This document shows positions 13,020 to 57,209 of a stretch of 64,000 nt of DNA, piece by piece (position 1 is the stretch's first letter; every line of letters starts with the position of its first letter). A program made the translations under genes and the position numbers. A model generated the notes under the pieces. That model had not been told where the DNA came from, ran no database searches, and saw nothing but the letters and a program-made list of their open reading frames with translations. The stretch lies in the NCBI RefSeq assembly GCF_027596085.1, contig NC_072450.1, positions 32,806,554 through 32,870,553 on the forward strand, read 5' to 3'. The stretch comes from Anoplopoma fimbria. Its lineage: Eukaryota; Chordata; Actinopteri; Perciformes; Anoplopomatidae.

Positions 13020-13514
13020 TTCTCTCCATTTCCCACAGCACTTTTCAGTTTTAATGCAGTCATACGTGTTTGTAGCACGGCGTTCTCCGTGGCTAGTTCA
13101 AGACGAGCTGAAGATATCGACGAGGAGGTGGCTAACCGACCGTCGTGTTTGTTTTGAACATGTGGATTGCTTGGACAGTTTAGACACATTGGAAATACTA
13201 TCATGAGGTTCAACAAGCGTCTGAGGATCTGAAGAAGTTTCCCATGAATCCACTTCCAATAAGGAGCTCGTAAATGTCTCCATTTTGAGCTCATACCAGT
13301 CCATTGTCTCATTGTCCTTTATTTCAGCAGGTAAAAGCAGTTGGACAGCAACAGGAGCATATTTACATTCATTGAGTGTCATCTTAAATTGTTCCACACC
13401 GCTCAACACCCTCTCAGTGTTTCCACCATCAGCCAACGATAATCTGACTTCATTCATTTTACGGGTGCAAGTTTTTAATTCATTTTCCATATTAGCACTT
13501 TCTTCAGCCATCAT
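13020..13514 (-). pseudogene. BEL/Pao gag N-terminal remnant
   Basis: An open stretch starts at an ATG at 13514 (MMAEESANMENEL) and stops at 13098. Homologous-looking sequence (ARLELATENAVLQTRM) continues in another frame toward 13004, so a frameshift near 13110 is evident. The Gln/Lys-rich charged character fits a coiled-coil gag region. Further downstream the frame is broken repeatedly. Confidence 0.6.
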
Positions 13515-13650
13515 TCCCCTTAGGATAACAGTTTATTGATCATCTCCTTCCATTGTTTGTTTCCATCAGACCTTTCATCCAAATATTGCATCTTAAACAT
13601 TCTCTCGTCTCCTTTCCGTTTCCTTTTATTTTTTTCAAACAGTCATCTGA

Positions 13651-14297
13651 TCGATTTATTTACACTCAAAAAACGTAACAAAACATTATTAGTCTAACGT
13701 GAGGTCAAAGACTGTACCGATGCCCCGTTCTACAAGAAGTAAAACGAAGAAAAAAAAAACGAGACTTAGTCCCACCCCTTCCTCTTGTCACAGCTGATCA
13801 TCATCAGATTAATAATAGTTCCAAAAAAGGAATTTTTCAGTATACGAATTTAACATCCATTCATAAGTCAAAAGAATATATTTGGATCGCCTAACTATAT
13901 AAGCAAATTGAAAGAATATTATTTGTAATCAAAACAAAGAAATATGTCTCTAACAATCTGAGATCATGAAGAGGGAAGGGAGTGTAGTATTGTTTAAGCA
14001 TAGGCCCAAATCTACCCAGACATTTAGTGTATTCCAGCTCAGGCAGAGAGAGAAGTGAAACAGAGTCAGGTCAGGGCCAGAGAGAACACCGAGGCTTTCC
14101 TGCTCTCAGGCTGTGTACTGAGGATGTTTTCTACGCTCTGTTCCCTCTGAGGTGTGGTCCATTTCCTTCACACAGTACAGTACACAAGAGCCTGCTTATT
14201 AGTGCTATTAGATCAATGTGGGTGAGACATCTGAGCCATCCAGCACAGACAGAAAGAAGTTACATCTACTCTTACATCATTATACTGTATATATATA
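13651..14297. other. Intergenic, no gene recognised
   Basis: AT-rich, with A-runs near 13750. No LTR was identified flanking the BEL/Pao remnant. Confidence 0.4.
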
Positions 14298-14689
14298 CAC
14301 AGCGGGTAAAATAAGTATTGAACACGTCACCATCTTTCTCAGTAAATATATTTCTAAAGGTGCCATTGACATGACATTTTCACCAGATGTCGGTAACAAC
14401 CCAAGTAATCCATACAAACAAAGAAAACCAAACAAATAAGTTCAGAAATGAGGTGATGTGTAATCAAATGAAATGAGACAGGGAAAAAGTATTGAACACG
14501 CTTACTGTGTCATTCCATTTTATTACACATAACTTAATTTCTGAACTTATTTGTTTGGTTTTCTTTGTATGTATGGATTACTTGGGTTGTTACTGACATC
14601 TGGTGAACATTTCATGTCAATGGCACCTTTAGAAATATATTTACTGAGAAAAATGGTGACGTGTTCAATACTTATTTTACCCGCTGTGT
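14298..14689. mobile_element. Palindromic Tc1-derived MITE, copy 2
   Basis: CAGCGGGTAAAATAAGTATT at the left end and its inverse at the right end bound about 390 bases, flanked by TA-rich sequence. The inverted repeats extend for roughly 170 bases each, through CATACAAACAAAGAAAACC, so the element folds into one long hairpin. There is no transposase. Confidence 0.9.
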
Positions 14690-16256
14690 GTATATATATA
14701 TAATAATAACATTTACAAGCAACATTGTAAACTTCAAACTAAAGTTCTATATCACATATTTAGCAGCAGAGGGCTCCACCTCTACTTAGAACTTAGATTA
14801 CAATATTGTAATCTTGGTTCAGACTCACACAGGCTCCGCCCTCTATGGGCACAGTGGGTGCACATCTGCGGCAACACATTTGCTGATATTGATGGTCATA
14901 CACAGTACTCTCAGTGCTGGATTAATCAGGACAGTTCTCAGCACCTGACTTTAGAAAAATGTAGATGTCAGTTATTTGCCTGGAATGGCAGATTTTAGAG
15001 GAAGACTTTATGAAGCCTGATTTATCTTGAAGTCCCATGTTGTTATGAACTTGATGTCTTTGATAAGATTCTACTTCTGTTTTGATGCAGATCATTTCAC
15101 AATTTGTTCTCCAATTTCAGGCAAACAACAATCCACCTTCAGATGGAATATATACCTTTGTCCTAATTAATAATAATTCCTCTATGGGGTTGATGACCAT
15201 CAATCAGGGGTCTCTGTGTCACCAGCCAGTTCATACTGAGAACAAATGAATTCCAAAGATATGTTCTGTACATATATAAACTGTCAATATGTTGGACTTT
15301 AAAAAGCATGATTACCTGAAATAGTAATCAGCTGGTTGTTCTTTTACAACTCTCTTTTTAGTAGAATGTAGCAAAGTGCAGTCTTATTTAGAGCCATTCT
15401 TTGTCAACAGCTGAGTCCACATTGTGCCGACTGTGTGACGAGTTTAAATGATGATAATAATAATAATAATAATGAGCCACTAGAGGGAGGCACAGCAAAA
15501 TACATGGCAACCTCCCTCACACAGAGGAATTCTGACTCATTTATCAGAAGGAAACAAAGCTTTGAAGAGATCAGTCACACATGTTGGATGGGTAGAAGCC
15601 TGGTACAGTGTCTGGAGACCAGCCTGGGAGAATATTGAAGGTCTTAGAGAGACTACCGAAGCTGCTCGCCACTGTTATCTCAGCCACCGAGCTGCTGCCT
15701 GGTATGATGTTCCTTTCCTGCTATATATTTAAAGAACATGCAAATGTTTGAAATAAGCTGCGTTCCGTATGCGTTGCATCTTATTTCCTGGTAAACTAGT
15801 GAGCAAGCCTTCAATGAGTGCTTGTGTTCTGTGTGTTGAGACGGTGCTCAAAATCTCGAAACAACTATTTGAAAGCAAGACTTTGGCGACACTGCAGACA
15901 GTTGCTGTGCCCATCAGCTGTTTGTCCAGAAACTGCTCCAATGTTGGTCTTAAACACAAGTCTCTTTTTCTGTTTCTAATCATGGATCATAAATACACAG
16001 CATAAATCCTGATTATGGAAAACCGTGATATTCATATTGGCTCAATGAAATCAGCTTTATTTTAGGTCAAATTTATTCAGTATAAATGCACATTTGTATG
16101 TTTAAACATAACATTTCAGAAAAATAAAAAAATAAAAAAGTCTTAATGCTAGTAATCAGCTTGGGAAGTTTCACAGTGATATTTATGAGTTAATATATTA
16201 GCCTATTCACCGGTAGTGTCTCCAAAATGTTTTATTTTAATTCATAAAAAGTATAT
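14690..16256. other. Intergenic, no gene recognised
   Basis: Contains an ATA microsatellite near 15450-15470. Frames at 15435-15638 and 15729-16005 have no recognisable domain. Nothing else supported. Confidence 0.4.
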
Positions 16257-16261
16257 GACAT

Positions 16262-16607
16262 TGTAACGGGTGTACAAAGGGACCCAGATGCAGTGTGACA
16301 GACACGAGGACTAGCTGGAATGAGTCTTTATTCAGGACGGTACAAACAGAAGGACAGAAGGCTGAGGCGGCAGGCGAGGTTGGCAACAGGGGATCAGTCC
16401 GAATACGAGCGCTGGAGAGCCTGCCGTAGTGCGGAGAACAATCTGGCAGTGAGTGTTTGTGAGACAGGAGCTTAACTACAGAGTGAGTTGATGACAGAGC
16501 AGATGCAGCTGTGTGGGCAGGTGAGTGTGGTTGAGCTGATGAGGTGGGAGTGGCTGAGAGGTGAGTGTGAGGCAGAGCGACAGGGAGTATGGGGCAGAAC
16601 TGTGACA
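16262..16607. mobile_element. Solo LTR, 346 bp, with 5-bp target duplication
   Basis: The segment starts TGTAACGGG and ends CTGTGACA, the TG...CA ends of an LTR. It is bounded by the direct repeat GACAT at 16257-16261 and 16608-16612. No internal retroelement sequence adjoins it, so it looks like the product of recombination between two LTRs. The orientation is not determined. Confidence 0.75.
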
Positions 16608-16612
16608 GACAT

Positions 16613-17744
16613 ATGTACTTTCTGATTTATGGAGTGATACAAAGAGATAGACTCTAATATGTCAACAAAATGAAAATGTTGAGCTTCTCTTTATCCAATG
16701 TTCAGATTTCTGTTCTGGAAACTGATGCAAATGATCAGCTATTCAACTAGAAAAGGTGCATTCAGTAGAGTAAGGACCTCCACCAGGAGTGTCTGCAACT
16801 GGCTAACTCCACTTCTGGACACCAATAGGCTGTGAGGCGTCATAAACCCGCTTCACTCCAAGTCTAAAACAAGCAGTGATGTATGCAGGCAACCAGCAAA
16901 CAAAATTGAACTCACCAAGCTATCTGCCCGCAGAGCTGCAGCTGAATTGCGGCGAGGATCAGCAGTGTGAGTACTGCTAGTTCTGTTAGCTGTTACGCGC
17001 CGCAAACTGTTATCCCCCCCCCACTGTGGGCTCAGAGTGGTGTCTGGGGACGGCGACGCACTCAGCTGTGTTATCACTAGCAGCCCCTAAGAGAGGTGAG
17101 TAGCAGGCGGTATCAGTGGCAGTATAAAAACGGTAATAAAGAAATATTCTGAGAAAGTGTGACCGAAACCACGAAAACTCCTCAAGCATGCAGCCAGAAC
17201 CGGACACCCAAAATATGAGATTAGCCGTGGACAGACACATGGACGCACACACATTTGAAACCGAGCGAAACATTTTGAAGCAGTGTAAAACAGTATGAAA
17301 CAAGTGGTTAATGTTGTAAATTGATACAAAACAAAACAACAAAACGGGCTTGGTTATGTTTAGGTAACAAAAGTATTTGGTCCAAACGGGACACGAAACA
17401 GCAGCTCTTGGTGAATTCCCAGTTGCAGACAGCTTTGTTGTATGGAAACGTCATTTCCAGGAGACAGGGCTGGATCACAATCCAACAGTCTCAGCAGATG
17501 TGACACAGAATAGTTTATAAATAGCCCCCATTTATTATTTATCCATATCGAAAACCTAGTAGAGGCCTCGGCTCCCATCAAAGTCTAAAACAGACTCCGT
17601 TCACCCTGAGTGTACGTTCACTTACCAGCACTGCAGGTCAAACTGCACTGATCCACACGGAAAACCAGAGTCACACACACACATATACTCAAATAAGGAG
17701 TGTGTGTTTATGTGGGACACTGAGAAGGTATTCATCCTAGTTTG

Positions 17745-17748
<4 letters not shown>
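16613..17748. other. Intergenic, no gene recognised
   Basis: Several short open frames on both strands overlap one another without splice or domain support. Confidence 0.4.

Positions 17749-17818
<70 letters not shown>
17749..17818. repeat. (CA)n microsatellite
   Basis: About 35 uninterrupted CA units. Confidence 0.98.
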
Positions 17819-17821
<3 letters not shown>

Positions 17822-18363
17822 CCTTGTTAAAGCCCTTGTAGGTGTGAGGTCAGGCCCAGCTAAGTACGTGTGTTTTCCTCTCTGGAGCCGGCTCACAGGA
17901 AAGGGGCAGTGGTTTTGGGGAGCTCTGCTTCTACTGAGACACACTGTTGTGTTCTCCAGACAGAGGGGGAGGAAAAGGGAGGAAGGAGGAGGACGAAGGA
18001 GGTACAGGCACATTACTACCACAGATGAATCCCAGTGAGGGAGCCAGGCTCTGGGAGGATGCATCAGTTTCTGAGCTGAAGTTCTGTTTGGATTAATGCA
18101 GACAACATGATTGACTACGGTGAGTAGGACTTCCACTCCGAACTCTGACGGGTTTATGTTATGTAATATATTATGCATTAACAGTGTATTCAATTATTGG
18201 AACCGTGTGATCCAAGTTGACGTTAATGACTTTAAAGACTTTTTTGAAAGCAAAGTAAAGAGAGAAAATGTTGTTTGTCTGAGCATTGTGTAACTATCGA
18301 AATTGGTCGCAGAGCAGGGAAATGAAATGATGCATTCTTTGGCCTGAGGGCTGAATGAGTGAA

Positions 18364-18474
<111 letters not shown>

Positions 18475-18613
18475 ACGGAGCTCACTTGCACATAGAGGTC
18501 CTTTATGAAAACACAAATTACATAACATTGTGTATGTCCATTCCAAGGCGACCTTTAGAGCACAAATAGCTCAGTGAGGCCAGCAGTGGATGGGCAGGGC
18601 TTCCTCCGCTCTC

Positions 18614-18616
<3 letters not shown>

Positions 18617-18648
<32 letters not shown>
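18617..18648. repeat. (CA)n microsatellite
   Basis: About 16 CA units, 150 bases downstream of a (TG)n tract and therefore complementary to it in RNA. Confidence 0.97.
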
Positions 18649-18650
<2 letters not shown>

Positions 18651-19027
18651 GCCCACTGGGCCAGCTGACATACGACCACATGGCTTTACACAGCGTGCAC
18701 TTTCATTCAAAAACGGACACGACAACAGAGGCCAGCCGAGCCGAGGGAGATCCTTCAAGATCTTCCTTTTAGACTGAGCCCGCAGATGATCTCAGTGATG
18801 GGTTATTCATAGCATGACTGGCTTCAGGTGGCTCTTTTTTCACAGACTGGAAACAAGAATCCCCAGTGAACACTCCAAACAACACTCGCGTTGTTCAGCT
18901 GAGCAGCCGCCCCGCCCTCTGGTTTCTCTCAATCAGGTCCTGTTCCTTCAGGCCGGCCCTGGGTCGCTGCCTTACCAATGCTACAGGCAGCCAGTGTTAT
19001 GTGAGCACGTGCACTCTTTCACACCCA

Positions 19028-19722
19028 TTACATCAACAGAATAGAGAGTGTGTGTGCCGTTACATCAACAGAATAGAGAGTGTGTGTGCCGTTACATCAA
19101 CAGAATAGAGAGTGTGTGTGCCGTTACATCAACAGAATAGAGTTACATCAACAGAATAGAGTGTGTGTGTGCCGTTACATCAACAGAATAGAGTGTGTGT
19201 GTGTTACATCAACAGCCGTTACATCAACAGTGTGTGTGCCGTTACATCAACAGAATAGAGTGTGTGTGCCGTTACATCAACAGAATAGAGTGTGTGTGCC
19301 GTTACATCAACAGAATAGAGTGTGTGTGTGCCGTTACATCAACAGAATAGAGTGTGTGCCGTTACATCAACAGAATAGAGAGTGTGTGTGCCGTTACATC
19401 AACAGAATAGAGTGTGTGTGTGCCGTTACATCAACAGAATAGAGTGTGTGTGTGCCGTTACATCAACAGAATAGAGAGTGTGTGTGCCGTTACATCAACA
19501 GAATAGAGAGTGTGTGTGCCGTTACATCAACAGTTACATCAACAGAATAGAGTGTGTGTGTGCCGTTACATCAACAGAATAGAGAGTGTGTGTGCCGTTA
19601 CATCAACAGAATAGTGTGTGTGTGCCGTTACATCAACAGAATAGAGAGTGTGTGTGCCGTTACATCAACAGAATAGAGAGTGTGTGTGCCGTTACATCAA
19701 CAGAATAGAGAGTGTGTGTGCC
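19028..19722. repeat. Minisatellite, about 32-bp unit, roughly 22 copies
   Basis: The unit is CGTTACATCAACAGAATAGA followed by GAGTGTGTGTGC. Variation is mainly in the number of GT dinucleotides and in loss of the GA before the GT run, giving units of 28-34 bp. A few truncated units (CAACAGTTACATCAACAG) mark unequal exchange. Confidence 0.97.
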
Positions 19723-22700
19723 CAAATGTCAAAACAGTTACTTTTTGAGTTGCTTTTGTGTTACATGTTAGTTTGAATCCAAAACAAATGAACCGACAGA
19801 TGCAGCCACCTCCATTGGACTGCAAGTTAAAATGACTGTTTTTTGTCAATGGAGTCTGGTGGCTTGAAGCGAGGGCTATAACGGCTTCAGTTCCCCCATC
19901 ATAAGGGCTGTCGGACAGCAAGATAAAGCTGTGAAAATCCATTTTAAAATATGTTTTCCTGCATCTCCAGCCCAGCCACTTCACCTCTCTGTCTGAAAAC
20001 CCATTATATCGCACCAGAACTTATTGGAAAAACACTGAAAAACATGGCTGCATACATGGAACCCCACTTCAAAAAAAATCCAAACTTACCCTTAAAGTTA
20101 TTTCCAAACTTAACACAGCTAATGTTTCTCAGCTGGTGCTAGCGTTCACGTCATTCATAACCTTATTTATTAGCTTACTTTGGTAACCTTTTTGCTAAAG
20201 GCTGCGTGGGCATTTCCATTTGAAAAACAATGATAGAGGAGAACTGTAAGTACCGTGTCTCAGTAAATGTACCTCTCAAACTACGATGCATTTTTTTTTA
20301 AAGTGTGCAACTTCGAGCTGGCTGCTCCAACGTGAAACGTGTGCAACACATTTGGTGATCAGTTCTAGCCCCAGAGCTGTTCTCCAAATTCAAAGACCGG
20401 AATGGAGAACAGAGACGGTTGCTATGGTGCTGCAGATTTGACCAGACTTTATCTCAATGCACATTTGCATTCATACCCAACTACTGCACAAAATGAATGT
20501 AATGATTGACTATTGATTTGCATCCTACTACTGTAAGTGTTCCCACTGTGCTGGCCCACATCCAGGAGTGTGTATAAGCCTGTGAAAAGGGAGGGAGGGA
20601 GGAAGGGAGGGAGGGAGATCCATGTCTCGGTTTCCTGTCTATCTGGCCGAAACAACAAGCAGACTAATGCTCTATAATTGCTAACACACTTCCAGGATCA
20701 GAGCCACTGATTCACCAGAAAAGAAAGTCTGTCTTCAATACTCACTGGATCCTGTGGGTTTTACTGGTTTATTTATTCAGCAATTCAGATATGTATCTGA
20801 TTCACTTTTTTTTATTAGGTAATGAAGCTAAAACTAACTTAACTAATAAACTTAAAAAAAAAAAACGTTTAATCAAATATCAGTTTCATGAGAATAATGG
20901 TTATTACGAATTATTTTCTTTTGAGCGGTAGAGCTGGAGCTCAAACGGGCTCCCTTGTGGTCGGTACATCATATACAGTATCTACTGTTTGAAGAGCTCT
21001 GTTATATTCCAGCAGCATGCTGGAATATTCTCTCCCTCCACTGAACTGGGTGAGATTTACAAACAAAGTAGGACTTTAAGCTCATGGCAGAGGTTTGCCT
21101 AGAGGACTTTTTCCAGAAATCTCCTCAAGTTTAGGAAACAAACCTACCTGCTTATGTTTAGGAGAAGATCTAGTTTTAGGTTCATGTAAACCCTTTCTGG
21201 CAGAAATCCGTGAGGGCAAACTTCTCCTGTGTATTTAGGATAATATGGATTCCATAACACAGTGCACACATAAGGCCTTCTATGTCCCCTACCTATGCAC
21301 TCATGTAGATTCCAGGCTGTGACCTGAACCAGACCTCTACCAGAGTCCAGAGTGAGACTTGACCTCACTGAGCTTGATTTGAGTTGCAAAATAAATGTTA
21401 CATCTGAATAAGACTAATTGACTTTCATTTATTTATCTTGTCTATTACTAAGTTCATCAAACTAAAGATGCAGCTAGATCACACATAATACAACATTTCT
21501 CTACAGCAAGACAAACACAGAAACATGTGTCTTGTGTCAGGGAGTCGAGTGAGTTTTTGAGTAGAGGAACCAGCCACATATATAGACTCCGCCCACAGCC
21601 TCACACAGGACCAATCCATCATATAGAAACAGCAGTGGCTCCCAAAGTGGATGCTGCAGTGGGGGCCTTGAGCAGGGGCCCAAGAAGTATCCTATCACTG
21701 CTCATTTAATGTGCCTTTGCACAATTCCTCACGTCAAAAGTAGAATTGTACACATTAACTACGTTTTTATGTTACATATTTTTAAACATCAAAGCAAGAA
21801 ATATCATACTTCAAAGTTCAATAAAGCATTATGCTGCATTATGAGCTTGCTTCCATTTCTTCTTTTGCTCATGTGAACTGGTTCTGGGGTATATTTTCCT
21901 GCTGAAATATCTAATTATCATTCACCAAATGATGTTGTCGGTTGTGTCAAGCGAGAGCATAGAGTCGGTTTTCACCTCCTGCCCGGTCACCAAATGATGA
22001 AGGACGGCGTGCTACGATCGATCACGGTCCAACACGTTCTGACTCCATGACCGTCTCAAAAGACAGAGATCATCATGCCATCTGATCACTAAAACCTAAC
22101 CTAACGGCACTCTCAAAGGTTTAATGAGCTAATTAGTATCCAGTCAATGTGAAATGATCCCAACCGCAAAAAATGTCCAGGGCAATCCAAGCACCAACGG
22201 TCACCTGAAGAGCAGCTCAGACCTTCTGACCAGTCACACAATGATGTCAGACCAAAAGGCCTTATGGGTTTCAGTGAAAGAGCCTCTGCACATTGTTCAC
22301 TAAGTGTTCATGGGTAATGGGAGAGGCCATCTCCACTAAAATGTATAATGCATACCGGGGGGTCATCCTATAGTGCACTGTAGAGCGTGAAGCGTTAGAG
22401 TGTACGGACCATCATTCACTCCAGCTCATTGATGGGACCAGTACACCATGACCAACACCACCGTCTGCTCTCATCTGGTACAGGCTGCGTGTCCATTGAA
22501 ATATTAATTGAACTTAGAATAAGCCTCCATTATGTCACCAGCTGCTGTTATTTGTCTGTTTACACTGTCACGCTGTGGGGACACGCCTTCTTTGTGGGGA
22601 CAAAATGCATGTCCTCTTGACGTGTATCATTATATTATAGGGTGAAGAATTGGGTTAGGGTTGAAATGAAACATGACTGTGTGTGTGTGCTGGAGTCTGA

Positions 22701-22901
22701 TTAAGCTGCAGTCATGAGGACCGGGGAAAACTTTGCCATTTTTTTCAAAGCAGGGAAAGAAAAGCGTTTTTTATCTCCACTGGCTGTTTCTCAGAACACT
22801 TACTCCCACACAGATGCATTCAGACTGTCCTAACTGAGTTTTCTAATTGCCCTCCAGAGCGTCCCTCTCCATTAGGCTTCGGGCCGGCTGGGAGGAGTGT
22901 G
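19723..22901. other. Intergenic region upstream of il16
   Basis: Includes a (GGGA)n patch at 20588-20615 and several frames without recognisable domains. Non-coding first exons and the promoter of il16 may lie here or directly before 22902, but I cannot place a transcription start. Confidence 0.4.
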
Positions 22902-22949
22902 ATGGTTCCCGAGCTCCCGGCGCACACACATCCACACACGCTGTCGACC

Positions 22950-55725
<32,776 letters not shown>

Positions 55726-55740
55726 AGATTCTTCCAAAGA

Positions 55741-55746
55741 AATAAA
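55741..55746 (+). terminator. il16: Candidate poly(A) signal AATAAA (proximal), il16
   Basis: AATAAA 15 bases after the stop codon, directly followed by an A run. The run could instead reflect insertion or slippage. Confidence 0.35.
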
Positions 55747-56039
55747 AAAAAAAAAAAAACAACAATAGCACACAGATGTTGGCCTTCAGAATACATTTCT
55801 ATTATATTTATAGAACATTTATGATCAAATATGGAATATTCAATTCACCCACATCCTCCCAAAAACCCCCACTCGCTTCACCATGAACCCAGATACGGAG
55901 AACAGTCAGAGCTTCACTCTGGCTCTCGATGAAGACTACGTCCACGTTTGATTGCCTCCACGGTTAGCATATCAGTCACTAGCATTAGCACGTCTCTGCT
56001 ACGTGAGCTACTGAATGTCTTTGAATGATTGTAACAGTG

Positions 56040-56045
56040 AATAAA
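56040..56045 (+). terminator. il16: Candidate poly(A) signal AATAAA (distal), il16
   Basis: AATAAA about 315 bases after the stop, with a T/GT-rich stretch (TTATTTTTTGGTCTC) some 30 bases on. More typical than the proximal site. Confidence 0.5.
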
Positions 56046-57203
56046 GATCTACCCGGCTTTACAGGAACAGTCCATTTATTTTTTGGTCTCTTCCGTCTCC
56101 AGGTGATGATGGAGTAGCGTTAGGGGGCGGGGCTTAGCAACCTACCCACGTGATCCAAACTTTTCCAAAAAAAAAAAACAAACCCAGAGCGTTAAGTTGA
56201 AAGTCATTGAGTTATTGATATATTATTATTGTTTGGCCTCGTTGGAAGCTGCTCATTGCTCACTATCTTGAATGTAGACTATGTTCCTCTCAACAATTCC
56301 TTCAATATCAGCCGTAACAATGTTATGGAGTTTAAATTATGATCATTCAATGGGACATCTTGATCACAGGAGATTTTTTTTTTGCATATTAATGTCAATG
56401 CGTAAAGAAATTCAATCATTTATATTCATCGACATATATATATATATATATATATTCACGATGTCTAAACAAATATTAATCTATTATGGCTCGTTTAATA
56501 TATCAATTCAAAACAATGTTTATAGAGTCACTGATATCCAGTGGCGAATCAGAACTATCGGAACGGGCCCTTCTGTACCGACAAATAAAACTAAATACTA
56601 ACTAGAAACATGGTCGTATCTGGACCAATTCAACCAGTTCAACCAGTTGACCAAAAATTTGACCAAAAATGTCAAAGTTTCACTCAACCACGACCTCCTG
56701 TATACTTTTAAATACTTTTAATAATTGAATAATATCCTCTCCACCTGTTGCCATTTTCAGAGTCCATCCATCGCTAACTAGCATTAAGCTAGGTTTCGCG
56801 AGCGGCTCTTCTAGAACACCCTGGAGCGGGAACGTTCCGAGAGGACACGCCCACTGGCTACAAACCCCAAAATGTGATTTGGTTGATCAAATTGTCACTC
56901 CAAACGTATACGCTCTCTGATTGGTTGCATTTTTTTTTTTCTTCTCCAAACATTAAACCACTCAAACGCACAAAGCGTGGACGAAAAACAACAGAAACAA
57001 GTCGGCGTCATTTTAGATCTTATTTTATTTATAGAATTAATTAGATGGTTTTTTTTTATTTATCTGAGTATTGCAGGGCCTTCTCTGAATACCTTGAAGG
57101 CACCACTGCAAATATCAGCCTTGAGAATTCTAAATAACTTGACGTGTGTGCAAAAATGTTGGCGTTACATAAAGAAGAGCAAGTGGTGGACAACAAGATG
57201 TTC
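56046..57203. other. Intergenic space between convergent il16 and stard5
   Basis: AT-rich. Short frames at 56281-56601 and 56977-57225 lack domains. The gene ends are inferred from poly(A) hexamers only. Confidence 0.4.
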
Positions 57204-57209
57204 TTTATT
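57204..57209 (-). terminator. stard5: Candidate poly(A) signal, stard5
   Basis: TTTATT on plus, AATAAA on minus, followed on the minus strand by CTTGTTGTCC. Weakly supported because it implies a 2.6 kb UTR. Confidence 0.25.

Larger units (their letters stand above)
11542..13650 (-). mobile_element. Decayed BEL/Pao LTR retrotransposon, gag-protease part
   Basis: Read on the minus strand from about 13650 to 11542, the fragments follow BEL/Pao order: a charged gag N-terminal part, a CCHC-like zinc knuckle, then a pepsin-like protease region followed by the linker typical of this clade (IGVDVPTAMEPWQIINS, LLGWVVNGPL). Stops and frameshifts separate the fragments. No reverse transcriptase, integrase or flanking LTR pair is visible. 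Confidence 0.8.

Noticed and set aside
17321..17813. Short frames on both strands around 17.3-17.8 kb
   Set aside because: Overlapping chance frames, partly microsatellite.
19028..19722. CRISPR-like array
   Set aside because: Repeats are adjacent with no unique spacers, variation is in a GT run, and the context is a vertebrate genome. It is a minisatellite.
22902..22949. Upstream in-frame ATG as the il16 start
   Set aside because: Not excluded, but the added residues are His/Pro-rich from CA-like sequence and 22950 has a sound context. Kept as an alternative.
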